Shown here in pieces: positions 25,328 through 33,087 of a stretch of 64,000 nt of DNA. Both the position numbers and the translations under genes were made by a program. The notes beneath the pieces were generated by a model. That model searched no databases and was not told the DNA's origin. It saw only the letters and a list, made by a program, of their open reading frames with translations. Origin of the DNA: Bacteroidota bacterium (GTDB lineage: Bacteria > Bacteroidota > Bacteroidia > Bacteroidales > F082); NCBI GenBank assembly GCA_018816765.1, contig JAHIUX010000081.1:1-64000 (forward strand), read 5' to 3'. Position 1 is the stretch's first letter. Every line of letters starts with the position of its first letter.

Positions 25328-28138
25328 TTAGTTTTCTTTAACTTGAATCCTGATTCTGAACGGGTATGTAGCGTAATATTTGACTTTCTGCAATAAGGTA
25401 TTTTGCTTTTCACGCTTAAAGCCGGAAATCATTTCCTGTATTGCATAGTCCTCTGCTTCGTTCAAAATCACCATCGGTTCTTCCTTCGAAATATCCCTGA
25501 TAATGCCCAAAGCGGCAGCGTCGGCCTTTTCCCAGTGGCTGGTCGATTTGATCACCAGCAATCCAATGTCGGCTGACTGTAATATTTCGAGTGGATACGC
25601 ATTATGAATAATGGAAGGAATTTCGAGGAAAATGTAATCGTATTGGTAATTTTCACGCCTGAGGGTGTTGCTGCTGATAAGTTCCTGCAGGTTATTGATT
25701 TCAACAAAGTTATCGCGAATCGGGTAGCTGTAGCTGAAATTCATATCCTCATCGGCAACAGATTCTTCTTCCTTTGAATAGTTCAACAGCAGCACCTTTT
25801 CGCCATACGTTCTGAGCTTGTTGGCAATTTTACCGGCAAGGAATGTCTTACCAACTTGTCCTTCAGTACTGAAAAACAGGATGAGATAAGGTTTCGAAAC
25901 CGGATACAGCGAATTGTGTTTTAGCTTCAACTTGATGTTTTGAATAATCATTTCAACAAGGCGGTTGCTGATATACACCAGGTTCTTCATGTCGCTGGCC
26001 GAATCAACGATAGGGAAGGCGCCTGCGATTTTTAATCCAACCTGATCGGCAATGCGGTTTGGTGTTTTAAGCGATGAGTCAAAATATTCAAGTACAAGAA
26101 TGATAAACGCAACCAGGATGAACCCAATCATAGCCGCAGCAATTACAAGGTATTTTGCCTTTGACGGGTTGGCCTGAATGGGGAAATATGGAGGATCGAC
26201 CACCCTGATGTTGGTAGCCATCTGGAGGTTTTGTTGCCGCATCTTGGCCAGGTTGAGGCTACGCAACAGCTCAAGGTATGACTGTTCGGCTACAGTGATT
26301 TCGCGCTCGATCCTTTTCAGCATGGCACCAAGAGGGGCAAACCGCTGGTATGTTTTTACGAAATCAATTTTCCTGCGCGAAAGCACCACAAGGCTGGCTT
26401 TTGCCTCCTCGTATGCCAGCGCGCTTTTCAACCATTCATCCAGCAGCCGTGCTATGGGCATCCCCTGTGTGGAGTGGCTGTACAGATAAAGTTGGTCAAT
26501 ATACAACTTGATGTCGTCGCGCAACTGCTCTGATTTCAGGCGTAAGCGCTGAATTTCATTGCCAATGCGGTCGTCATAGTCTTCGGCCAGTTCATTTACC
26601 AGAATCCTTTCCGTGACTTCGGCATATTCCTTGCGCTTCTGGTTGATCATATCACTTTTCAGGTATATGCTGTCGCGGCGGGTAAGGTTTGTTTCCAACT
26701 CACGCAAAGAGGCCGATGACTGTGCCATCCTGATTTGCTCATTCTGATAATACAGGTCAAGGTCTTCCTTTTGTTCCGCAATATACTTGGTCTGTTCAGT
26801 GTAATTGATGATGTTGTTCTTCTTGTTAAAGCGAAGCAAGCGGTCTTCAGCGGCCTGAAGTACGGCATCAGCCGAGTCAACCTGTTTCTTGAAATATTCT
26901 ACTACAAGGTCAGTTTGATTGGCTTTCAACACCTTATAGTTTTTAACAAACACCTGTGCAATGATTTTCAATGTTTGCTGACAGATTCCCGGGTCATCAG
27001 ACAAAAACACCAGCCTGACAAGGTCGGAATTGTTGATGCGGTAAATTTGCAGGGTTTTGAGGGAACGGATACTGTAATGTTTGCTCTCGCCATAATGCAG
27101 CAGTCCGTATACAAAATTACTATCGCTGGAATTATAGTAGTTTACCAGATTCTGAACTGTCTTATCATAATCATCCTTGCGTATGCCTGGAGGGATAACC
27201 GGATCTTTATCAATAGTAGCCAGGCCGCCATCGTCTCTTTTTTCAGCCATTCCCACACCTGTTGATGCTGATTGTGTGGTTTCAACAGCTGGGGTGTTGA
27301 TCAGTTCGCTGTAGGCGACATCATCAGATTCGCTGTACGTGGAGGCATCATTTTCGTCATAGTTTTGTGGCATTACACTGCCCGACTGTATTCCAGTCGA
27401 AATAATCACTTGTTGCCCCACGACAAGATTTTGTGAACTGAAATCGTTGATTTCCCTCAACTTGCCAATGCTTACACCGTATTTCTGAGAAATTGTAAGC
27501 AGTGATTCACCTGCCTGAACCGTGTGCGTGATTGTTCCGGCATGATCTGCAGTTGATGCGGGAGTGGTCAGGGGAGCATCGTCTTTCGTAAGGCCTGTTT
27601 TTATTCTGGTGGTTGTATCAACGCCATTGCCCGAGAGTTCCTGGATTGCCCTTGTTTTCTTTTTGCTGATTTCCTTTTCAAGGGAACGGATTTCCTTCTC
27701 AAGCGACCTGATCTGTTCCTCTTTCTCACGCAAAACACCCGACTTGCCATTTTTTACTACCAGGTCCTTTACATATTTGGGAATAAACTTCTGCAGTTTG
27801 TCGTAGTTCTCGTTTGAAATATATTGCGGATTATATGATTCGAGCGACAGGCTCTGAGCCAGCAACATAATGGCCGATTCAACAATGGTTTGCCGCGAGT
27901 TGATCAGGTTGATCATATTGTCGAACTGCGCGCTTGTGCTAAAGAAATCGGTAGGGCGTTGGGCTGTGGATTCAATGGAGTATCCGGTGGTTACCCCGGT
28001 ATAGATAATGGTTTCAGATTCATAAACTTTATCCTGATTTCTGGTCAGATAGTAAACAATGATGGCCAATAGCAATGGAATGGCAATAAGTAGCACCAGG
28101 TTGTTTCGGAATATGCGTATAAATTGATTGATATCCAT
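25328..28138 (-). CDS. Wzz/Wzc-like chain-length protein with periplasmic LysM domain and degenerate kinase domain
   Basis: A 936-residue inner-membrane protein. TM1 is at about 13-32, with a Wzz domain after it. A coiled coil (about 136-165) contains a duplicated IRSLEKE heptad. A LysM domain lies at about 203-247 (THTVQAGESLLTISQKYGVS through GQQVIIS), then an acidic Ser/Thr-rich linker and a long coiled-coil periplasmic region (about 400-640). TM2 is at about 663-685. A cytoplasmic domain follows with a P-loop-like STEGQVGKTF (Lys764). Walker A' (NYS instead of an Asp-rich strand) and Walker B (IFLEIP, Glu for Asp) are decayed, and there is no clear C-terminal tyrosine cluster, so tyrosine kinase activity is doubtful. 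It is expected to set chain length and couple to export; the LysM suggests peptidoglycan binding. Confidence 0.85.
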   Translation of the reverse strand: MDINQFIRIFRNNLVLLIAIPLLLAIIVYYLTRNQDKVYESETIIYTGVTTGYSIESTAQRPTDFFSTSAQFDNMINLINSRQTIVESAIMLLAQSLSLESYNPQYISNENYDKLQKFIPKYVKDLVVKNGKSGVLREKEEQIRSLEKEIRSLEKEISKKKTRAIQELSGNGVDTTTRIKTGLTKDDAPLTTPASTADHAGTITHTVQAGESLLTISQKYGVSIGKLREINDFSSQNLVVGQQVIISTGIQSGSVMPQNYDENDASTYSESDDVAYSELINTPAVETTQSASTGVGMAEKRDDGGLATIDKDPVIPPGIRKDDYDKTVQNLVNYYNSSDSNFVYGLLHYGESKHYSIRSLKTLQIYRINNSDLVRLVFLSDDPGICQQTLKIIAQVFVKNYKVLKANQTDLVVEYFKKQVDSADAVLQAAEDRLLRFNKKNNIINYTEQTKYIAEQKEDLDLYYQNEQIRMAQSSASLRELETNLTRRDSIYLKSDMINQKRKEYAEVTERILVNELAEDYDDRIGNEIQRLRLKSEQLRDDIKLYIDQLYLYSHSTQGMPIARLLDEWLKSALAYEEAKASLVVLSRRKIDFVKTYQRFAPLGAMLKRIEREITVAEQSYLELLRSLNLAKMRQQNLQMATNIRVVDPPYFPIQANPSKAKYLVIAAAMIGFILVAFIILVLEYFDSSLKTPNRIADQVGLKIAGAFPIVDSASDMKNLVYISNRLVEMIIQNIKLKLKHNSLYPVSKPYLILFFSTEGQVGKTFLAGKIANKLRTYGEKVLLLNYSKEEESVADEDMNFSYSYPIRDNFVEINNLQELISSNTLRRENYQYDYIFLEIPSIIHNAYPLEILQSADIGLLVIKSTSHWEKADAAALGIIRDISKEEPMVILNEAEDYAIQEMISGFKREKQNTLLQKVKYYATYPFRIRIQVKEN

Positions 28139-28151
28139 AGCGATGGTATAA

Positions 28152-28922
28152 CTAACGTAATACGTTAATAAGGTTGAACTTAATACCTGTATATACTTCT
28201 AGTAGCTGGTAGTGCTTGCTAAACTCTGCAACGGCCTGGCTAAACTCAACATTTCCCCGTGTTTGTATTTCCTTCAGTCGGGCGTATTCAGCAGTGGTGA
28301 TTTCACCGTTCAAAAATTGATTCTGTGCCATTTGCATCTGAATCAAGGTAAATTTCTGGTAATCATTGTAAATCCTGATATAGTTCTGCCATTGAACCAT
28401 CAGGTTATATGATTCAATCACTTCGCGCTGTACAACCCGGCTATTGACTTCACGTTGTGTAAACGACAACTCGATCCATTTTTTCTGTTTGTTGATTCTG
28501 TTTCTCCTGTCGATGAGCGTGGCGAACGGAAAACGAATATAGAAACCGACAGCAATGTTATCACGGATGGATTCACTGAAATAGAAGCGGTCAATCCGGG
28601 TCAGCTCATCACGGTCGCGGAAAGTCCAGCGACCAAAGTTTGCATCAAGGTTCAGGCTGAAATGCTCTGTCCAGTAGCGTGCCTGCGACAACATTTCGAA
28701 ATAATAATAATCCGCTTTCAGCTCTTCGTACCTTACATAAGGCGAGTTGGCAACGGCAGAATCAATCAATACACGCAAAGGGGGCAGGCGTTTGGTAATA
28801 TCGTCAGTTAAGGGATTGAACAATTTAGTCTCATCTGTTTCAAGTATTTGTGAGCATACCGGCGATGAAATAAACATGACCAACAATACAACAAACGAGA
28901 TGATTTTCTTAGTATCAGACAT
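28152..28922 (-). CDS. Half-size TolC/OEP-like outer membrane protein
   Basis: A 256-residue exported protein with a signal peptide ending near ICSQ-like SSPVCSQ. The mature part resembles a single outer-membrane efflux (OEP) repeat: LRVLIDSAVANSPYVRYEEL, an alternating strand region (NLDANFGRW, VGFYIRFPF), then two long helices with AQNQFLNGEITTAEYARLKE. Typical TolC proteins have two such repeats and about 430-480 residues, so this one has half the usual length with no sign of frameshift. It directly precedes the Wzz-like gene (13 bases). It may form the outer-membrane exit for the polymer, since no Wza/BexD-type gene is seen; that role is inference. Confidence 0.72.
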   Translation of the reverse strand: MSDTKKIISFVVLLVMFISSPVCSQILETDETKLFNPLTDDITKRLPPLRVLIDSAVANSPYVRYEELKADYYYFEMLSQARYWTEHFSLNLDANFGRWTFRDRDELTRIDRFYFSESIRDNIAVGFYIRFPFATLIDRRNRINKQKKWIELSFTQREVNSRVVQREVIESYNLMVQWQNYIRIYNDYQKFTLIQMQMAQNQFLNGEITTAEYARLKEIQTRGNVEFSQAVAEFSKHYQLLEVYTGIKFNLINVLR

Positions 28923-29034
28923 ATATATGAACCCTATTTCTGTGGTTGGTTTTGACGTTTTGCAGCGGTGTTTATATTCGCTGAATTTACTGCATATATA
29001 GCATTAAAATCAACGTTCATTTTATTCAAATTAT

Positions 29035-29042
29035 CAAATTTA
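29035..29042 (-). promoter_or_regulatory. Possible internal promoter box in the polysaccharide operon
   Basis: The 159-base gap 28923-29081 is the largest within the locus. The minus strand at 29042-29035 reads TAAATTTG (TAnnTTTG). The box lies in a short run of three TATCAAAT-like direct repeats (about 29025-29050). It could give a second transcript for the export genes, but AT richness makes a chance match quite possible. Confidence 0.3.
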
Positions 29043-29081
29043 TCAAATAGTTTTAAACAGTTCTTTTTACTGACAATGGTT

Positions 29082-30272
29082 TCAGACGTTTTCCTTTTGA
29101 AATAATGCCGGAATTGTACGCAAAATAAGTTTGATGTCACCCCAAAAAGAATACGATTTAGCATATTGATTATCAAGCCCTTTTCTTTCTTCTTCTGACA
29201 TTTTTCCTTTTTTTCCGCGTTTTTCAACCTGCCATAATCCGGTAATTCCGGCGGGTCCCATAAAGCGTTCGCTCCAGTCGTCAGAGGTCAACAGTTCAGC
29301 TTCGTAAAGAGGCAAAGGCCTGTTTCCAACGATCGACATATCGCCTTTTAATACATTAACAAGTTGCGGGAGCTCGTCGATACTTGTATTTCGGATAAAC
29401 TTACCCACCTTGGTCACCCTTGGATCATCCTTGATTTTGATAAATGTAGAGGAAGCTTTTTTCTTTGAGGTCTCATTAAACCAATATTCGCAGATTTTCT
29501 TTCCTTCTGAATACAGTGCAGGGGAGCACAGTTCACCCCCGGCAAGTTTTGCGCAGCGTGGGCAATCGCCGGCCTCACTGAAATCAACAGAGCTATCAAT
29601 GTCGTATTGGTTCAGGTGCTTCAGTTCTTTCAGGGCTGAGTCGGCACCGGTGCGCATCGACCTCAATTTATAAAACTCAAAGATGCGGTATCCTGTGCCC
29701 ACACGCTTTGAGGTGTAATAGACCTTACCCTTCGATTCGAGCCGGATCAGTAACATCACAACAAGGATGACCGGCGATAATAAGATCAAGGCTAAAGAAG
29801 ATACAATGATGTCGAACAACCTTTTGGCAAGCGGAATCTTATACTCCCAGGCTTTTTCAACAGAATCGCCATATTTTGAAAAGAAGTCCTTGTATTTCTT
29901 TAAAAACAATACCCTGCTATGGATCTTTTCAGGATTGATGTCAGCATCGTAAAAATCATCTATCCGCTGTTCGAATGCCTGTTTTTTATGCTTTTCATCG
30001 GCTTCCTGACTAACGACGATAAAGGGCGTAACACCGTGGATTCCTTTGGCCTTTAGCATTTTGGCAATTTCAATCCCATTCATCCCCGGAAGGTAAACTT
30101 CGCTGATGATGCCATCAATTAAGGGATCGTTATTCAATAAATTGAAAGCAGTCAAACCATTCTCAGAACGTTTTAGGTGAAACAGGTCGGTCCTTGACTC
30201 AAAAGCACTGAAAAGGTGAGGGTTACCACCAATGTATAATATTCTGAGTTGTTTTCCTGTTTCTGTATCCAT
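29082..30272 (-). CDS. Initiating sugar-phosphate transferase fused to a pseudo-receiver domain
   Basis: A 396-residue fusion. Residues 10-125 look like a response-regulator receiver fold with key residues lost. The acidic pair is replaced by GG (LYIGGNP), the phospho-Asp by Glu58 (ISEVYLPGMNG), and the KP motif by DINP. After a linker comes a bacterial sugar transferase (WcaJ/PglC-type): KRLFDIIVSSLALILLSPV (membrane helix, about 150-176), the SKRVGTG and EFYKLRSMRTGAD segments, DPRVTKVGKFIRNTSIDELPQ, GDMSIVGNRP and GLWQV. An insertion of about 65 residues between the RSMR and DPRVT motifs holds C237, C240, C249 and C261, a possible zinc site. It should load the first sugar phosphate onto undecaprenyl phosphate. 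A stand-alone receiver gene lies immediately upstream. Confidence 0.88.
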   Translation of the reverse strand: MDTETGKQLRILYIGGNPHLFSAFESRTDLFHLKRSENGLTAFNLLNNDPLIDGIISEVYLPGMNGIEIAKMLKAKGIHGVTPFIVVSQEADEKHKKQAFEQRIDDFYDADINPEKIHSRVLFLKKYKDFFSKYGDSVEKAWEYKIPLAKRLFDIIVSSLALILLSPVILVVMLLIRLESKGKVYYTSKRVGTGYRIFEFYKLRSMRTGADSALKELKHLNQYDIDSSVDFSEAGDCPRCAKLAGGELCSPALYSEGKKICEYWFNETSKKKASSTFIKIKDDPRVTKVGKFIRNTSIDELPQLVNVLKGDMSIVGNRPLPLYEAELLTSDDWSERFMGPAGITGLWQVEKRGKKGKMSEEERKGLDNQYAKSYSFWGDIKLILRTIPALFQKENV

Positions 30273-30292
30273 GGTAATAAGGTTACAAGTTG

Positions 30293-30664
30293 CTACTTAC
30301 GTGATAACAATAGCTCAATCCTGATGGATAATTCTTCCGGATTGAAAGGTTTAACGATATAGTCACTTGCTCCCAGTTTCAGGCATTTGACTTTTTCCTG
30401 GCTGCTTTCGATTCCAGAAAGCATGATCATTGGAATTTCTTTAAAGTACCCACTAGTTTTCAGGTTCTTAATCAGCTCATAGCCATCCAGGTTAGGCATC
30501 TGGATATCAGCGACAATCAGATCCGGCATATTGCCATGTTCAAGCCACTTCATGCCTTCCATGCCATCACTTTTTGTGATCACATCATAGGTTTTACTCA
30601 AAAAGTTCTCAAGCAACATGCGGATGCTTAACTCATCGTCAATGACCAATATCTTTTTTTTCAT
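30293..30664 (-). CDS. Single-domain response regulator at head of the polysaccharide operon
   Basis: A stand-alone receiver of 123 residues with intact motifs: the acidic pair in LVIDDE, phospho-acceptor Asp53 (IVADIQMPNLDG), switch Ser in MLSGIE and Lys105 (YIVKPF). There is no DNA-binding or enzymatic output domain. It is the first gene of the minus-strand polysaccharide locus, 20 bases before the sugar transferase fused to a decayed receiver. It could modulate that enzyme by protein contact, or accept phosphate from the hybrid kinase at the other end of the locus; both are inference. Confidence 0.92.
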   Translation of the reverse strand: MKKKILVIDDELSIRMLLENFLSKTYDVITKSDGMEGMKWLEHGNMPDLIVADIQMPNLDGYELIKNLKTSGYFKEIPMIMLSGIESSQEKVKCLKLGASDYIVKPFNPEELSIRIELLLSRK

Positions 30665-30726
30665 CCTTTAATTAAATTTGTGTTGTATGGGTAAGCCCTA
30701 AAAGTTCCTTTTATTCCTATATAGTG

Positions 30727-30734
30727 CAAATTTA
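30727..30734 (-). promoter_or_regulatory. Putative promoter of the polysaccharide operon
   Basis: The minus strand reads TAAATTTG, an exact TAnnTTTG box, with an ATTG-like -33 element near 30757-30760, about 63 bases before ATG 30664. No other candidate of this quality was seen in the 213-base gap to uvrB. Confidence 0.5.
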
Positions 30735-30877
30735 GGCAATTACATCCCATCTTTTACAATGCCGTTTAAAGTTATTTACAAATTGAGGTTAATAACTTGA
30801 AAAATAGTTCCTTAATATTGAGGCCTTTAGCAAAAATGCAGTTTATATCAGTTCTACGATTGTCTTTTGCTTTTGTT

Positions 30878-32914
30878 TCAGTTGTCGGCTTTTTGCTTAT
30901 CAAGCCTGATTTTTTCGTAAGCTGCAATCTCATCCCTTAACCGCGCTGCCTCAATGAAATCAAGTGACTTAACGGCTTCTTCCATTGCTTTTCTGTTTTT
31001 AAGAATGGCTTTATCAAGTGCAGCCAAGCTCATATACTGAACCACCGGGTCAGCAGCAACCGGACTTTGTTGCTGATCAGCATATTGGGCCGGATTTTTG
31101 CGCAATTGATCAGCCACGGCAGTCTGCCCCATGATGGAAGTGGTGTTTTTATGAACTGATTGGGGTGTGATGCCGTGCTTTTCGTTGTATGCCAGCTGTT
31201 TAATCCTTCTCCGTAAGGTTTCATCGATGGTGCGCTGCATGGAGCCGGTATTCGATTCAGCATACATGATAACCTTGCTGTCCACATTGCGTGCAGCGCG
31301 GCCGGCCGTTTGTGTCAGCGAGCGTTCCGACCGCAAAAAACCTTCCTTGTCTGCGTCGAGAATGGCCACAAGGCTTACTTCAGGAAGGTCAAGGCCTTCG
31401 CGAAGCAGGTTTACCCCAATCAGCACATCAAACTCACCGAGCCGAAGTCCCCGCATGATTTCCACCCTTTCGAGCGTTTCCACATCACTGTGGATATACC
31501 TGGCTTTAATGTTGAGCCTTAGGAGAAATTTGCTCAGTTCTTCGGCCATCCTTTTAGTCAGCGTCGTAACAAGCACCCTGTTTCCTGAGGCTACGGTCAG
31601 TGCAATCTCATTCAACAGATCGTCGATCTGGTTTTTGCTTGGCCTCACCTCAATCAGTGGGTCAAGCAAGCCGGTAGGTCTGATCAGTTGTTCAACAACA
31701 ACACCTTCTGATTGCTGAAGTTCATAGTCTGCGGGCGTTGCACTCACATAGATCACCTGGTTGCACATGGCTTCGAACTCATCAAATTTTAGCGGACGGT
31801 TATCAAGCGCCGACGGCAGCCTGAAACCGTATTCGACAAGGGTCTGTTTGCGCGAGCGGTCACCACCATACATGGCCCTAAGCTGTGGAATAGTCACATG
31901 ACTTTCATCAATGATCATCAGGTAATCGTCAGGAAAAAAGTCGAGCAGACAGAATGGTCTGCTACCTGGTTTTCGTCCATCGAAATAACGTGAATAATTC
32001 TCAATTCCACTGCAATAGCCAAGTTCACGCATCATCTCGATGTCGTACACCACCCGGTCTTCGAGTCGTTTTGCTTCTTCGTGCTTGCCAATTTCTTTAT
32101 AATAAGCTACTTGCTTAAACAAATCGTCCTGAATTTCGAGCATCGATGCGCGCATTTTCTCCTGAGAGGTCACAAAGATGTTTGCCGGATAAATGGTAAT
32201 CAGGTCCATGGATGTGATGCCCCTTCCACTCACAGGGTCAAAGCTTTCGATGCTTTCAAGCTGGTCATCCCAGAAGACAAGCCGGATGGCAGTGTCGGCA
32301 TAGGCGGGAAAGATATCGATGGTGTCTCCCTTTACCCTGAACTTACCCCTGCTCAACTCAAGTGGTGACCTGCTATACAGTGAATTGACAAGTTGTTGCA
32401 GCAACATATTGCGGTTCACCTGCATGCCTTTTTCAAGCACAATAACGTTATTGGTGAAATCATCAGGATTCCCTATACCATAAATGCATGAAACAGAAGA
32501 TATTACAATCACATCGCGGCGCCCTGACAAGAGGGCAGAAGTAGCGCTAAGGCGCAGCTTCTCAATCTCATCATTAATTGAGAGGTCCTTTTCAATGTAG
32601 GTGTTGGTGACGGGTATAAAGGCTTCCGGCTGGTAATAATCATAGTAAGAAATAAAAAACTCGACTGCGTTGTCCGGGAAAAATTGCTTGAACTCACCAT
32701 ATAATTGTGCTGCGAGTGTTTTGTTGTGGCTCAGTACCAATGCCGGTCGGTTCACTTCCTGTAGCACATTGGCTACTGTAAAGGTTTTCCCTGAACCGGT
32801 AACACCCAGAAGGGTCTGAAACTTATCGCCCCTTGCCAATCCTTCCACAAGTTGTCGAATCGCATCAGGCTGATCACCTGTGGGTTTAAAAGGAGATTGC
32901 AATTGGTAGGCCAT
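30878..32914 (-). CDS. uvrB: Excinuclease ABC subunit B
   Basis: The DNA-damage-recognition helicase-like subunit of nucleotide excision repair, 678 residues. Visible parts are FKPTGDQPDAI near the N-terminus, Walker A GVTGSGKTFT, the beta-hairpin region SISYYDYYQPEAFIP, the DEAD-like IDESH, the QTAGRAARN motif VI, and the C-terminal UVR domain (residues about 635-670) that contacts UvrC. Length is normal. ATG 32914 is preferred over the upstream in-frame codon at 32950, which lies beyond the promoter box at 32937-32944. It appears to be monocistronic. Confidence 0.97.
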   Translation of the reverse strand: MAYQLQSPFKPTGDQPDAIRQLVEGLARGDKFQTLLGVTGSGKTFTVANVLQEVNRPALVLSHNKTLAAQLYGEFKQFFPDNAVEFFISYYDYYQPEAFIPVTNTYIEKDLSINDEIEKLRLSATSALLSGRRDVIVISSVSCIYGIGNPDDFTNNVIVLEKGMQVNRNMLLQQLVNSLYSRSPLELSRGKFRVKGDTIDIFPAYADTAIRLVFWDDQLESIESFDPVSGRGITSMDLITIYPANIFVTSQEKMRASMLEIQDDLFKQVAYYKEIGKHEEAKRLEDRVVYDIEMMRELGYCSGIENYSRYFDGRKPGSRPFCLLDFFPDDYLMIIDESHVTIPQLRAMYGGDRSRKQTLVEYGFRLPSALDNRPLKFDEFEAMCNQVIYVSATPADYELQQSEGVVVEQLIRPTGLLDPLIEVRPSKNQIDDLLNEIALTVASGNRVLVTTLTKRMAEELSKFLLRLNIKARYIHSDVETLERVEIMRGLRLGEFDVLIGVNLLREGLDLPEVSLVAILDADKEGFLRSERSLTQTAGRAARNVDSKVIMYAESNTGSMQRTIDETLRRRIKQLAYNEKHGITPQSVHKNTTSIMGQTAVADQLRKNPAQYADQQQSPVAADPVVQYMSLAALDKAILKNRKAMEEAVKSLDFIEAARLRDEIAAYEKIRLDKQKADN

Positions 32915-32936
32915 GGTGGTTTTTTCGATGAAGTCA

Positions 32937-32944
32937 CAAAGGTA
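32937..32944 (-). promoter_or_regulatory. Putative -7 promoter box of uvrB
   Basis: The minus strand reads TACCTTTG, an exact TAnnTTTG match 22 bases upstream of the preferred ATG. This position rules out the longer reading of the gene. No LexA-type box was recognised nearby. Confidence 0.5.
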
Positions 32945-33087
32945 ATTCAATTGAAAACATCTTAGCGTACATCACAGGCTCACTTCGAAATTAGCTGCCT
33001 TGCATGTAAACCTTGTACATTAAGTGCGTAAAAGTTTGTGGAAACTTCAATATTGCATACTCAATAAGCGTGGCTGATTAAGTTGCC

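Larger units (their letters stand above)
7977..30664 (-). other. Exopolysaccharide/O-antigen-type biosynthesis locus (probable operon)
   Basis: Eighteen consecutive minus-strand genes cover 22.7 kb. Gaps are mostly 40 bases or less, and several start/stop codons overlap (19234, 12983, 10517). The set includes an initiating transferase, Wzx-, Wzy- and Wzz-like proteins, seven glycosyltransferases, an acyltransferase, two methyltransferases and a T9SS beta-helix protein. No nucleotide-sugar synthesis genes and no Wza-type export protein were found, so precursors must come from elsewhere. A receiver protein opens the locus and a hybrid histidine kinase closes it. Confidence 0.85.

Noticed and set aside
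29025-29050. Three TATCAAAT-like direct repeats in an AT-rich gap, considered as a CRISPR-like or operator repeat
   Set aside because: Units are 8-9 bases, contiguous, AT-only in character and limited to three copies; no spacers and no symmetric structure.
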